Of a DNA stretch of 64,000 nt, positions 1 to 10,008 are shown one piece after another. Each line of letters begins with the position of its first letter. Within the stretch, counting starts at the first letter, position 1. The notes beneath the pieces are model-generated. The model was given only the letters and a program-made list of their open reading frames with translations, ran no database searches and was not told the DNA's origin. This DNA is from Achatina immaculata (taxonomy: Eukaryota > Mollusca > Gastropoda > Stylommatophora > Achatinidae): assembly GCA_009760885.1 (NCBI GenBank), contig CM019715.1, positions 21,225,003 through 21,289,002 on the forward strand. The letters run 5' to 3'. The position numbers and the translations under genes were made by a program.

Positions 1-71
1 CTACTGCTGCTGCAACTACCATAACAGCATTGAATGCAGAATAAAATGTAATCTAATAAACATAATTTCAG

Positions 72-463
72 GAGAACCCTGGTGTTCAGGAGCATGCAGC
101 CCACAGCTCCATCTTCCCGTCCTTCTCTTCCATCCCTGCCATCACCACTGCCTCCACAACCATCATTCTCAACATCAGCTCATTGTCTCTCACACCAAAG
201 GTCCCCAGACAGCAACAAGGGGCCAGTAAACCATGTTGGCTCAGAACCAACTCCCAAACAAGTGGCTATGGAGATATCCAGGCAGTTTAAAAACTGTCTG
301 CCCCACACACATGGAGAGTCAGAGCTTCACAGGACAGCTTTTGAAGGAGATGCTGTGAAGATTCGTGATTTGCTGGCCCAGATAGACTTGGACCCATACA
401 AACATGAAACAATAAACCAAAGAAACCGCTTAGGATGTACGCCACTCAGACTAGCTGCAACAG
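72..463 (+). CDS. ASB: ASB exon: N-terminus and first ankyrin repeats
   Basis: Acceptor AG at 70-71 after a T-rich tract; donor GTAAAA at 464. The exon carries the Pro/Ser-rich leader and the first ankyrin helix pair and ends one base into the Gly of GGHLEC. The frame is open back to the acceptor (1 base, then RTLVFRS before Met 94), so either Met 94 is the start and the upstream exon is 5' UTR, or coding continues to the left of the window. Confidence 0.85.
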
Positions 464-3411
464 GTAAAAACATGGGATATCTTCTGTGGTGTTGTTTTGT
501 GTGTTATTGTTGTAATATCTACCTGTTAATGTGAGCTTTGGCAGCTAGTGACATGGTTAATACCTTGGACAACATATGCATTATTTGTAAATAGAGAATA
601 AGCTGTGATTACATGCCATCTTAAACAGGGCAAATCTGAGAAGCTGATTTTTTAGCAAGCCCCACAACCTTTGGAATTCATCACTCCCACCTGTTGACCC
701 AGCTTCAGTAAGTCTGTTTACCAAAAGCACTCCACAGAGCTGGTCTTGGGCCTACATTTGCCAGTTCTGATAACTGTTTTCCTTTGTCTTTATAGTTTGT
801 TTAAGAGGAATAATTATAAATGCTTTGATTTCTACACTAGTTGTCATACTAGGAGTTTGAATTATAGCAGCAGTATGCAGTCCATCTGTCTGAACTAGAT
901 ATATGTTAAATATTGTTGTAATGTTTATTTCATTATATCAAGTCTCAAATTTGATTTTCATGTGAGCCATAAGCCTTCAATTATTTTATGATAAATGCAT
1001 TTAATAGCCAGAATTTCATGTTTGAAATTTCAGTCATTCAGTCTGGTCATTGGGGTGCACTTGTTTTTTTTTTTTTTTAATCAAGCATTCAAGCTTTGGT
1101 CAGTGTAGGACGGTCAGGAAATAACTGAACTGTTGTATATGATTGTCAGTGACTCAAGGACAGTCTTGCAAACATTGAATTGCACTTGTGGAATTGTCAC
1201 TGACTTGATGATAGTCTGGCAATAAATGAACTGTGCTTACAGGATTGTCAGTGATTCTAGACTCACAAAAAATGAACTGTATTTATGGAATTGTCAGTGA
1301 CTTGAGGATAGTCTGGTGATAAATGAACTGTTCTTATAGGATTGTCAGTGCATCTGTGACAGTCTGATGATAAATGAATTGTTCTTATAGGATTGTCAGT
1401 GCATCTGTGATAGTCTGGCAATAAATGAACTGTTCTTATAGGATTGTCAGTGCATCTGTGATAGTCTGGCAATAAATGAACTGTTCTTATAGGATTGTCA
1501 GTGCATCTGTGATAGTCTGGTGATAAATGAACTGTTCTTATAGGATTGTCAGTGACTGATAGTTTAGCAATAACTGAGATGTACTTACAGGATTGTCAGT
1601 GAATCTATGACAGTCTGGCAATATCTGATCTGTACTTATAGAGTTGTTAGCATGTCCAAAACAGTCTGGCTATACTGAGTTGTAAAGTTTATATAGCTCA
1701 CAATTGTCGATGACACTGGGAAAGTAGGTTTCTCTGTATACTTATCAAATGCTTATCAAGGTCTCTTAGACTCTCTAGCATTGCTGGACTTTAAACCATA
1801 CCTATCACAGTTATCAGTGATTCATTGGAAATCTGATCATCCTTAGCTGCAAAACTCCATGTATCATCAACTAGTCATTGCACTGGAGGAAATCTGTAAT
1901 ATTGTAACTTACCATAAGACAGTAAGTTTACTTCAAGGAACTGTGGTGTCTGTATGTTGTGAGACTTCACCTGTTGATGTATATCTACAATCCCCTTTTA
2001 TTTAATAACGGGACAGTTAAATAGATTCCTTTGTGTTTTGAGACATACACAAGAAGATAGATGATGGTCTTCCAGCAGGATACAGTGACTAGCTTCTCAG
2101 TGAACTTCCACCAAAAAGGGAACTACATCTGTTCATATCTTGTTTGTCAGGCTGTTGTGACACATTTGGAAGGAAGTGAGGTAGATTCTTGGCTAGTGTG
2201 ACATCAGAGTCAGCAAACTGTACCTGGTTAAGACAATTTCAAACTTAATGTGGTGCTTCTGGTAAGAAATTATTTTTATACTACAGACTGGTGTCTGAGT
2301 GGTGAAGTGGTTAGTGCTCTGGTCTCTCATGGCGAAGATCGGGGGTTCGAATCCAGCTGTAGAAATGGGTACCCGACTTCTTCTGGAGTTAGGGAAGGAA
2401 AGGCGTGATACTGACCATATCAGCCTCTAGTAATATGACAGGTCAAGGAAAATACGGGCACAAACACCTTATCCCTATGTGCCTCTAAGGCATGACAGGA
2501 TTACCTTTTTTTTTTTTTTTTAACAGATTGGTGAACAAGCTGGTTAGTATCATGTTCTTGCTTCTTATGTCCACTGTAGGATTAAAAAGAAAGCCATAAT
2601 AGCAGCTCTTGATCTCATGTAATCTCTCTCTCTCTCTGAACCTTAAGTGCCCCAGGGCACATGGGGCTTCTGCAAGGGTTTTCCACAAATGCCTATCCTT
2701 TGCCTTTTTTCCGCTCTTGCCCAGGTGAGCCCTCTATTGCTCAACATCCTCTCTGTTGTTCTTTTCCATGTCTCTCTTGGTCTACCCTTACTTCTGTTCC
2801 CTTGTGGTGTCAATCTTAGTGCTATTTTTGGTAGTGAGTTGTCAGTTATTCGGATCACATGTCACAACCATTGCCAGCATCTTCTCTCAGTAATTGCTGT
2901 CAGTGGCTTCATCTGCATTTCTGCCAACAAGATGTTATTATCTTACATAATGCCAGTATTAAAATCTCTACACAGAGCACTTACATTCAGTTATAGGGAG
3001 ATATCAGTCAAACCAACCAGTAAGAAGATATCAGCCAAACCAACCAATTGTATTTTATTAATTCTTTTATTCTGTCTGTTATCAGGAGGTCACCTAGAGT
3101 GCCTTACTCACCTGATAAATGCTGGAGCTAGCATCGACACAAGTGATGTCAAGTGTCAGACACCGCTGTTTGTGGCAGTGAAGAACCGGCGACTGGACTG
3201 TGCTGAGAAGTTACTGAAGTCTGGGGCACATCCAGATGGAGACCCAGGCAATTCGTCGACTCCTCTCTATGTGGCTTTCATGAACAGAGATGTCCGCTAT
3301 GTGTTGGTGGGTATGCAGTGAACATAACATTTGTGTTACAAAATGCTTTTGTTTGATTTGAAGGTTTGGCTTTGTCTTACAGCTCCCAGAAGTGAACCTC
3401 CCCCCCACACC

Positions 3412-3450
<39 letters not shown>

Positions 3451-6400
3451 ACACACACACACACACACTTCTTATATTGCTGTAAAAGAATATAACTTGC
3501 ATGATATGGGGGAAAAAAGCAAATAAGTCAAGTGATGTGTGGCATAAAAACTGTAAGAAAATGGCAGACTTTGCTCCGGAAAAAAACGTTTCATATTTTC
3601 TCTATTTCCATGCCATTAAGACATATTGGGGATACAGTGTTAAGCCTGTATTTCCACGACCTTCAGCACATGAAAATGTGATGCGGTTAGTATCACGCCT
3701 GGCCACATTTGTCGTCCCAGATTTCTCTGGTACTCAATTTTAGAAGCTGGGTGGACCCTGGGGCCTTTTTAGTATGGTGGTAACAGAAAAAAAATCGCTA
3801 ATGCTGGGACTCGAACCCAATACCACAAGGTTAGACCAAGTGTCTAATCAGTAAGCCAACTAGACCACCGTTTCAGATTTAGGATAATGAAAAAACTTTA
3901 TTGCTTAAGATCTCTCTCTGGTACGTGCCAATCAAGCATTGGTTGTCATTGATTTCCATAACTATCTATCCTGTGCTCTTTCTATAAGATGTATGTTGGA
4001 CCATGTTCCATGCTACTCTTTTAATCAGTCAAGTATCTTGTTTCTTTGACTTCCTCTGTTACTTTTTTTCCCCTCCAATTTTCCTGTTGTCACTGGGTGT
4101 TCCAATTTGCCTCTTTTCAAAACATGTCCTATAAATCTGGGCTGTTATGTTCTGGATTTTGCCATAATTTCTCTCTTTTGCCCAGCCTCGCTGAGAACCT
4201 CTTCACTAATTTCCTTGGCTGTCCATGATATTCTCATCATTCTTTTTACGGACTACATCTCTGCTGCTTCCAGTAGATTTTGAGTGCACAAGATAATGGT
4301 TGCTATTAATACATGTCATGCACACATTTGTTATATGTTTTGTTATTTTGACTTGGAATAAATTCTCACATCCATAACAGCTCCTGCTAGAATATGGTGC
4401 TCACCCAGACAAACTGCACCACAAAACCAGGGTGTCACAGAACATGTACAACCTCAAATTTACCTCCCTTGATGCAGCCATTGAGTACCTGGTTGTTGAC
4501 AAGGAAGTGTACCAGGCTGTGAAGGCACTTTTGATTGGTGGATGTAAGACAGAAGGTAGGTACCTTTGTCATGTAAGTTAATGCTTTTTTTTTTCAGTTG
4601 TCAGGTATCTCCATTTGAAAATTTCTGTATTATTTCTGTAGAATCTATAATTGAACATCAAGTTTTATTTCATGTGTTTTACATTGCTATACCAGTGTAT
4701 GTCATAGTCAGTGAAAATGAACTTTTTTCGCATGTTTCAGAATTGTACACTTCTGTATATGATAGTCAGTGAAAATGGACTTTTTTCATGTGTTTCGAAC
4801 TTCTATACCTGTGTTTATCATAGTCAGTGAAAATGAACTTTCTCCACTTGTATCAGACTTCCACTACCACACCTGTGTTTATCATAGTCAGTAATAGTGA
4901 ACTTCTTGTTTCAGACTTCGGTTCTAAGGACTGTTATTTCCTGAGGTGGTGTGGAGGATACAGCTCTCCATTCCAACGGTGTGTGTCTTAAATAGCCTCT
5001 GACAGTCATGTCCAGCTCCTGGCCTTCTCGTGGCAGAACTGTTTAAACTGACAGGAGAAGGGGCGAAGGTGAATATCTGATGCCTGAAAACCAGACACTT
5101 CAGGTAGATGAGAGTCTTGTTTGTTAACTCATCTACCACTGCTGGCGAGATTATTCAGCTGCCATGCGTGGAGTGGGGCTCCTCCCGGCCAGTGAAGAAA
5201 GGTGCGAATGGGGTCCTGTGCAGCACCACTGTGGAAAAGGTGAAAGAAAGGATTAAGCGAAGTAAACAGAAGTCAAACCACGGCACCTTTGGTCTGGAGG
5301 TCAGCCACGTCCTAAGTGCACTTATATCGGGCGAAATGCCTGAACTGGCTTAACCCAGAGGTTAAGACACTGCTGGTGAGATTCTTTGGATGCTGCATGT
5401 GGAGTGAAACTCCTCCCGGCCAAGGAAGAAAATGCAGAAAAGCAATTAGGGTTGCTGTGTGGCGCTGATGTGAAAAGGTGATGGAAAGGATAAAGTGAAG
5501 CTTAATCGGTATGACCAGTGGTGTCGCGGCAAGAGCTACTCATACCACGGCACCTCTGCTTTAGAGGCTGGCCATGTCCGAAATACACCCATACTGGTGA
5601 AATATGCCTAAATCGCCTTACACCAGGGATGAAACTTGATGGCTACACCTGTCACGGTACCTCACTCCTAATCACGCTGAGGTTTTCTGGTGAGAAAGTC
5701 CAATGCTGGACTGGATGGGCAACCACCTCTCACCCGGCGGGGATACACATGTATCTCAAAACACATCAAGGTTTTCCGGTAAGAAAGTCCAGCCCTAGGC
5801 TGGATGGGCAACCACCTCTCACCCAGCGGGGATACACTTATATCCAAAACACATCAAGGTTTTCCGGTGAAAAAGTCCATCTCTAGATTAAACTGGTGCA
5901 ACGAAAACCACAGTGTCACGCAATCCCGCTTCTGAGACGCACCAAGAATACAGGCTCAACCCCTGCGATACTCTGAACCTCTTGTGGTCCTCTCGGGGAT
6001 CTCGTGTGGTCCTTTCAGGGACCACATGGGGGACCATGGGACCTATTGAGGACCACAGACGTAAATTCAGTAGGATCACAGGGCGGTCTTAGTGGTAGAA
6101 GTGAAAGAAGAAGAAGTTTCAGACTTCCACTACCATACCTGTGTTTATTATAGTCGGTGAAAATGAACTTTATCCATTTGTATCAGACAGTAATACTGTG
6201 TCATCAGCGTATCTAATCTTAGATTAGATATGCTGATGACACAGTATTACTGTCCACAACACAAAAAGGAATGGAAAAACTAATTATGTCAGTCCTTAAG
6301 AACAGCGAAGAGCAGAACCTCTATCTTAATGCAAAGAAAACTAAATTGATGACAACTGACAAAACAAACAAGGCAGCTGAAATATGTATTAATGAGGAAA

Positions 6401-9400
6401 AACTAGAAGAAGTGGAGAGTTTTGAATATCTTGGATCACTACTAACTAATAATGGAGATACAATGAGGGAAATTAAAAGGAGGACATCTATTGCTCTTCA
6501 GAAAGTAAAACAAATAAAGAATCTGTGGAGAGGAGCAGACAGAACCACAAAAATAAGATTTTTAAGGACATGCATCTTTCTTATCGCAACATATGCCTGT
6601 GAGACCTGGACACTTAACAAAACAGCAAAGAAACACATAAATGCCTTTGAATGTAAATGCTACAGAAGAGTTTTCCAAATATCGTGGACACAAAAAAGAA
6701 CAAATATATCTATACTACAAGAGCTTGATACTGAAGAAGGCTGGCTAGTAAAGAGGATTAAAGAGAGAAAACTTCAATATTTTGGACACATTAAACGTCA
6801 TGATAATTTAGAGAAGACCGTATTGGAAGGATACATAATGGGAAAAAGAAAGAGAGGAAGACCAAAACGAAGATGGCTGCAAGACATCATTGACGATCTG
6901 CAAATGGATGCAGCAGCGGCAGGCCATCTTGCTCACAACCGAGAGGCCTACAGGAGTGATGTTTGGGAGGCAAAGTTCCGCAAGGGACATGCAAATGAAT
7001 GAATGAATGATCAGACTTCCACTACCACACCTGTGTTTATCATAGTCAGTAATAGTGAACTTCTTGTTTCAGACTTCCACTACCACACCTGTGTTTATCA
7101 TAACCGAGAGCAGCTGGTGAATCTCTTGTATAATTTTGGTGTAAAGACAGGGGGTCGTGACCTCAGCAACCGACTGGCAACAGAACTCAACATGAGGAAC
7201 TCAGCAGAAAGAACACTTATTAGTTTGCGAGGTGTGTATACCTGAAGTATAAATTGAACACATTCTGTATAGTTCATGCAGTTTTACATGGAGCACATTC
7301 TGTATAGTTCAAACAGTTTTGCATGGAGCACATTCTGCATAGTTCATGCAGTTTTACATTGGAAGGTTAAAGGGGATGTAACTAGACAGGATAGAATAGT
7401 CTTTGCACTGGTACAATGCACTCCCTTCTCCTGGTGGTCTCTGAACATTAGTCAGCAAACTACTGAATATGGCTGCAGTGGCTTATTGCCCTCACTAATT
7501 GCAGTCAGAGCAAAGTGTGAGGAACTGATAATCTCAGACATATGAGAAGCACACGACCAGATTTTGAAATGTGATTGTCTCAGAATCTTCACACTAACTC
7601 TACTAAAAAGAGCAAAACATTTACATTTAGCTCACTAGATCATCAGAGTCCCCCTCATTTGAGTATTTTCAGCCCTTTAAGCTGCCGACATTCAAAGAGA
7701 GGGCAGTGGTCCCCTTATGACTCGCAGAGGTCTGTAAGTTGTTAATTATTTTTCCATTCCTGGACTTGGGTCGCCATCTCCCATATGTAACATAGAATCT
7801 TGAAACGCATCTTAGCTATTCTACCACACAGGGCCAGTGTTAGAAGTGACAGATTAAGCTATTGAAGTTTTTATCAATGTTTATAGCACATGTTCCACAC
7901 CCAGGGGGTGAAGACACTGTCCAATGAGGCAATCAGCAACCCATAGTTGATATGATAGTGTCAGGGTTAGTGAACCATAGCTGACCAAGACCCTGTACCA
8001 CCTCTCCGTTGGTACCTCCAGTAACAGGCCTAGCCTGGCTAACAGGGCAGGGGTCACCATAGTCCCCTTGGTGGTGGAGTCTGCTAAAGAAGCATTGCAC
8101 ACCCCCTACTTTTTTAGCTGTACACCGGGACTGAAAAAAGTAGCCGCTATAACCCACTTCCATGCTGATACGATGATGTGCCTCAACACCTCCACAGCAT
8201 CAGCTGCAAAGAACACCAGCTTGCAGTTACAGGGAGATAGCAAAAGACAAGACAAGTTCCACACCTATCATGAAGCTTTTTCTCCTGTTTCTGAAAGGCT
8301 CTTCAGTGCTCTTGTTCTTGCTTGTTCCTTTTATGCTAAGTTGCTTACATAAGTCTTCAGCTGATTCTGCTGTAAACCCCCTAGTCCTACTTTTGCAGCT
8401 TTACCCTTTACTACGGCCTTTTATTTTAATTGCTTGACCAGATCATTTTACTTCTCAGTCTTGAACATGTTCTTCTACTCTATGCTGGTTTCATATTGTA
8501 CATAGTGTCCATAGAAAAAAAAAATCTCAGTATTTTCATTTATGGAAGATGCAACAGTAGATGGTGCAGTACATTCCTGTCATCATCCAGAAGCATAAGT
8601 CTCCAGTAAACTACCTTTAGATAAGCCATTCTTCTTCTTTTTTGATCATTCTCAGGTGTCAGCTTGTATGCTTCTGAAGTAATCAGTAGTCAGCTGGAAG
8701 TTGGTGTACTTGTACTGTCTCCCTGTAACTGCGAACTGGTGTTCTTTGCAGCCGATGCTGTAGAGGTGTTGAGGCACAGCATCATATCGGCGAGGGAGTG
8801 AGATATGGTGGCTAGGCCTGTAACTGGGCATTGACAGGTTCTGTATAGTGTAATATTTCTGTGCTATTCTGAGGAAGTACTGATGGTTCATTGTAGATAG
8901 TTTATCTGAATTAGTGACTCACTGTCCTTGTTGTATGTGGTGCACCTTGCCACACAGATTAAAATTATCTGCTTTCTGTTTTTCTGATGCAAGTTGCAGA
9001 TGTGCAGATTTTTATAGCTAGGTCAACAAGGGGCATGATAGTTACCTGCACTTGACAAGCTAATTTTCTATCATCTTTACTGCTGTAATGTTATATTTCT
9101 CAGTAATATTGATGATGGTAAATATCATGTCTTTTATGAGAATGATGGGTAAATGATCAGCACATGATGATGATGTAGATGGTTACAATCTCTTATATGA
9201 ATAAAACTTCTGATTTTATTTACAAAGGTGAGGGGCTGGGAGTTATTTTTTTAAATGTTAATCTCATTTGTATCTGGCACCAGAATGAACAAATATATCC
9301 ATACTACAAAAACTTAATATTGAAGATGGCTGGCTAGTAAAGAGAATTAAACAGAGAAAACTTAAATATTTTGGACACATTAAATGTCATGATAATCTAG

Positions 9401-10008
9401 AGAAGACTGTCTTGGAAGTGTACATAATGGGAAAAAGAAAGAGAGGAAGACCAAGGCGAAGATGGCTGCAAGGCATCATTGATGATCTGCAAATGGATGT
9501 ACAGCAGCAGGCCATCTTGCTCACAACCAAGAGGCCTACAAGAGTGCTGTTAGGGAGGCAAAGTTCCCCAAGGGACATGCAAATGAATGAGTGACCAGAA
9601 TGGCTCAGTGGTTAGTATGCTTGTCTGTCATGGTAAGAGTTGTGGTTCAAAGCCTGGCTTTAGAAATAGTTACCTAGCCCCTTCTGGGGAAAGCCAGATG
9701 TGGTGTTGATCATTAGTAGCTTGTAGTGTTGCTGACAGGTCAAGGAAAATGTAGCCACTAACATCTTATCCCAGATTGCTGCTGTGGTTTATAGGACTGT
9801 GTGAAACTCATAGTTGCTGAATTTTCCAGACACATCCTTCAGTATTTTGCTTTATCTCAATGTACCAGGGACACCTAGAAGTTTGCTTTCTGCGTGCCGC
9901 ATTGCCATCGTATCGTGTCTCCCAAGACCTCGCAGGAATTTGGATGCGATAAATGATCTCCCCTTACCAACAGCAATGATTTCATATCTCAAGTTCTGTG
10001 ATCTGTGA
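94..10008 (+). CDS. ASB: Ankyrin-repeat and SOCS-box protein (ASB1/ASB12-type), five-exon gene
   Basis: ASB proteins are substrate receptors of Elongin B/C-Cullin 5-Rbx2 E3 ubiquitin ligases: the ankyrin repeats bind the target and the SOCS box docks the ligase. Joining exons 72-463, 3086-3306, 4381-4555, 7073-7231 and 9869-10008 at GT-AG sites keeps one frame throughout. From ATG 94 (A at -3) it gives about 354 residues, close to the 320-335 of vertebrate ASB12/ASB1. Residues 1-60 are Pro/Ser-rich; ankyrin repeats run from about 77 (ELHRTAFEGD) through GCTPLRLAAT (114), QTPLFVAV and STPLYVAF, then two degenerate repeats; the SOCS box covers about 309-354, with BC box SLLSACRIAI and Cul5 box LPLPTAMISYL. 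The TPLRLAA, DVK-QTPLF and AIN-L-ISYLK signatures fit the ASB1/ASB12 branch; which of the two is uncertain. Exon 72 also opens upstream of ATG 94, so an upstream coding exon is possible. Confidence 0.88.
464..1107 (+). other. Intron, no recognisable feature
   Basis: AT-rich intron sequence with a T-run near 1064-1078. I see no conserved open frame or transposon protein here. Confidence 0.5.
1108..1690 (+). repeat. Minisatellite, 51-bp unit, about 11 copies
   Basis: The unit carries ATTGTCAGTG, GTCTGGCAATAAATGAA and CTGTTCTTATAG. Central copies (1340-1550) are nearly identical and outer copies are diverged, as expected for an array homogenised from the middle. It lies in ASB intron 1. Open frames on the minus strand arise because 51 is a multiple of 3. 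Confidence 0.9.
1691..2282 (+). other. Intron, no recognisable feature
   Basis: Apparently single-copy intron sequence between the 51-bp array and a SINE; nothing supportable is seen. Confidence 0.45.
2286..2521 (+). mobile_element. tRNA-derived SINE, family A
   Basis: The tRNA-like head has a perfect pol III A box TGGTGAAGTGG (2300-2310) and B box GGTTCGAATCC (2344-2354). The body holds GCGTGATACTGACCAT and AGGTCAAGGAAAATACGGGC, and the tail is TTACC followed by a T-run. ACAGACTGGTG (2283-2293) and ACAGATTGGTG (2523-2533) are a probable target duplication with one mismatch. Confidence 0.85.
2643..2945 (-). mobile_element. Non-LTR retrotransposon 3' fragment, type C
   Basis: Minus-strand translation gives ITDNSLPKIALR, TPQGNRSKGRPRETW and GLTWARAEK, then LAEAP: the basic C-terminal domain downstream of reverse transcriptase. 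The 3' end runs into (GA)n (plus-strand TCTCTC at 2623-2636), the same tail as the fuller copy at 43405-44065. It has a frameshift near the C-terminus and is a dead 5'-truncated insertion in ASB intron 1. Confidence 0.8.
3086..3306 (+). CDS. ASB: ASB exon: ankyrin repeats 2-4
   Basis: Acceptor ATCAG at 3081-3085; donor GTGGGT at 3307. Codes GGHLECLTHLINAGASID, then QTPLFVAVKNRRLDCAEKLL and STPLYVAFMNRDVRYVL; three TPLxxAA-type ankyrin loops are clear. The last codon joins in phase 0 to LLLEYGAHPD of the next exon, completing the ankyrin helix. Confidence 0.9.
3393..3470 (+). repeat. CCCACC/(CA)n microsatellite
   Basis: A run of CCCCCACACCCACCCACC followed by about 25 CA dinucleotides with one CTCA interruption. 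Confidence 0.9.
3600..3872 (-). mobile_element. tRNA-derived SINE, family B
   Basis: On the minus strand the head has A box TGGTCTAGTTG (3857-3867) and B box GGTTCGAGTCC (3807-3817). The body (3600-3780) shares GGCGTGATACT and GAAGGTCGTGGAAATAC-like segments with family A but the head is different. Lies in the intron before the 4381 exon. Confidence 0.82.
3895..4290 (-). mobile_element. Non-LTR retrotransposon C-terminal fragment, type E (degenerate)
   Basis: Minus-strand translation shows MWSVKRMMRISWTAKE, FIGHVLKRGKLEHPVTTGKL and LEGKK in broken frames, matching the C-terminal domain of the element at 31870-33085. Several stops and frameshifts. Confidence 0.7.
4381..4555 (+). CDS. ASB: ASB exon: ankyrin repeats 4-5
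   Basis: Acceptor CATAACAG ends at 4380; donor GTAGGT at 4556. Codes LLLEYGAHPDKLHHKTR and LTSLDA-like FTSLDAAIEYLVVDKE, then VKALLIGGCKTE. Ends one base into the Asp of the next exon. Confidence 0.88.
4668..4919 (+). repeat. Tandem copies of the next exon's 5' edge (about 57-60-bp units)
   Basis: Units share ATACCTGTGTTTATCATAGT, CAGTGAAAATGAACTT and a terminal TTTCAG/ATCAG. The copy at 4856-4885 is the same sequence as the first 30 bases of the true exon at 7073, again directly after a CAG acceptor. The array was later split by two insertions (4920-6116 and about 6190-7012); further units survive at 6117-6187 and 7015-7072. Confidence 0.85.
4920..6116 (+). mobile_element. Composite modular retroposon, copy 1
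   Basis: Flanked by TTTCAGACTTC at 4909-4919 and 6117-6127, an 11-bp direct repeat that looks like a target duplication (caution: the host is a tandem array with the same motif). The 5' 220 bp is unique to this copy and ends in an inverted repeat GTAGATGAG/CTCATCTAC (5104-5136). Then come repeated modules with TGGCGAGATT, GGCTCCTCCCGGCC, CACGGCACCTCTG and AACCAGGGGT-like ends, then about 80-bp sub-repeats with CACCTCTCACCC and GGTTTTCCGGTGAGAAAGTC, and a (GAA)n tail. No long conserved protein is encoded. Homologous to 25629-26831. Confidence 0.75.
6187..6253. repeat. 33-bp near-perfect inverted repeat at a LINE 5' end
   Basis: Arms 6187-6219 and 6221-6253 match at 32 of 33 positions with a 1-base loop. 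The right arm reads the LRYADDT coding region of the following element; the left arm is the same sequence inverted. Confidence 0.9.
6221..7012 (+). mobile_element. Non-LTR retrotransposon, RT C-terminal half, type A
   Basis: Starts in the catalytic RYADDT box (6226-6245) and, after a frameshift, is open for 243 codons: LNAKKTKLMTT, FEYLGSLLTNNGD, YACETWTLNK, then YFGHIKRHDN and MGKRKRGRPKRRWLQDI, ending FRKGHANE and a (GAAT)n tail. This is the thumb plus basic C-terminal domain of an invertebrate non-LTR reverse transcriptase; clade not resolved. 5'-truncated, inserted in the ASB intron inside the exon-edge array. Confidence 0.88.
7015..7072 (+). repeat. Last exon-edge repeat unit, ending in the true acceptor
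   Basis: This unit begins with the same 30 bases as the exon at 7073, preceded by ATCAG, then CATAGTCAGTAATAGTGAAC and the functional TTCTTGTTTCAG (AG at 7071-7072). It offers a competing acceptor 58 bp upstream of the real one; using it would insert an in-frame stop or shift the frame. Confidence 0.8.
7073..7231 (+). CDS. ASB: ASB exon: degenerate ankyrin repeats before the SOCS box
   Basis: Acceptor TTTCAG, donor GTGTGT at 7232. Joined to the preceding exon it reads KTE-DFHYHTCVYHNREQ, then LVNLLYNFGVKTGGRDLSN and MRNSAERTLISLR. CVYHNREQLVNLLYNFG aligns with the CLHHN...LLIDFG region of vertebrate ASB12, so the exon is real although its first 30 bases are repeated in the intron. Confidence 0.88.
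7241..7365 (+). repeat. Short tandem repeat, about 36-bp unit, 3 copies
   Basis: Units share GAGCACATTCTGTATAGTTC and CAGTTTTACATG. Confidence 0.8.
7366..7900 (+). other. Intron, no recognisable feature
   Basis: Nothing supportable; no transposon protein, array or splice-framed conserved frame seen. Confidence 0.45.
7901..8240 (-). mobile_element. C-tailed interspersed repeat (R330), copy 1
   Basis: Minus-strand copy of a family with head TATCTCCCTGTAACTGC, middle GACTCCACCACCATGGGGAC and end CTATGGGTCGCTGATTGCC then GTGTCTTCACCCC. No pol III boxes of canonical type and no protein are seen. Other copies: 8710, 13112, 29578, 31238, 49975 (minus), 58540, 60625, 63812. Confidence 0.8.
8710..8815 (+). 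mobile_element. R330 repeat, 5' third only
   Basis: Begins GTACTTGTACTGTCTCCCTG and stops after the ATATCGGCG segment; 3'-truncated relative to other copies. Confidence 0.75.
8816..9289 (+). other. Intron, no recognisable feature
   Basis: AT-rich, with scattered GATGATG. No supportable feature. Confidence 0.45.
9290..9594 (+). mobile_element. Non-LTR retrotransposon C-terminal fragment, type A
   Basis: Reads NISILQK-like start, GWLVKRIKQRKLKYFGHIK, then MGKRKRGRPRRRWLQGIIDD and QMNE, the same domain as 6221-7012 with a frameshift in the Ala/His-rich end. Confidence 0.82.
9597..9790 (+). mobile_element. tRNA-derived SINE, family A, diverged copy
   Basis: A box TGGCTCAGTGG (9601-9611), B box GGTTCAAAGCC (9644-9654) and body segment GACAGGTCAAGGAAAATGTA. 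Ends about 80 bp before the SOCS-box exon. Confidence 0.72.
9869..10008 (+). CDS. ASB: ASB terminal exon: SOCS box and stop
   Basis: Acceptor TGTACCAG ends at 9868. The two leading bases complete a Gly codon with the last base of 7231. Reads GTPRSLLSACRIAIVSCL, then NLDAINDLPLPTAMISYLKF, and stops at TGA 10006-10008. The Elongin-binding BC box (SLLSACR) and the Cul5 box (LPLP) are both present, which identifies the whole gene as ASB. Confidence 0.9.

Noticed and set aside
3501..3743. 80-codon plus-strand frame before the SINE
   Set aside because: It runs into the SINE B body and has no similarity to ASB; intronic.
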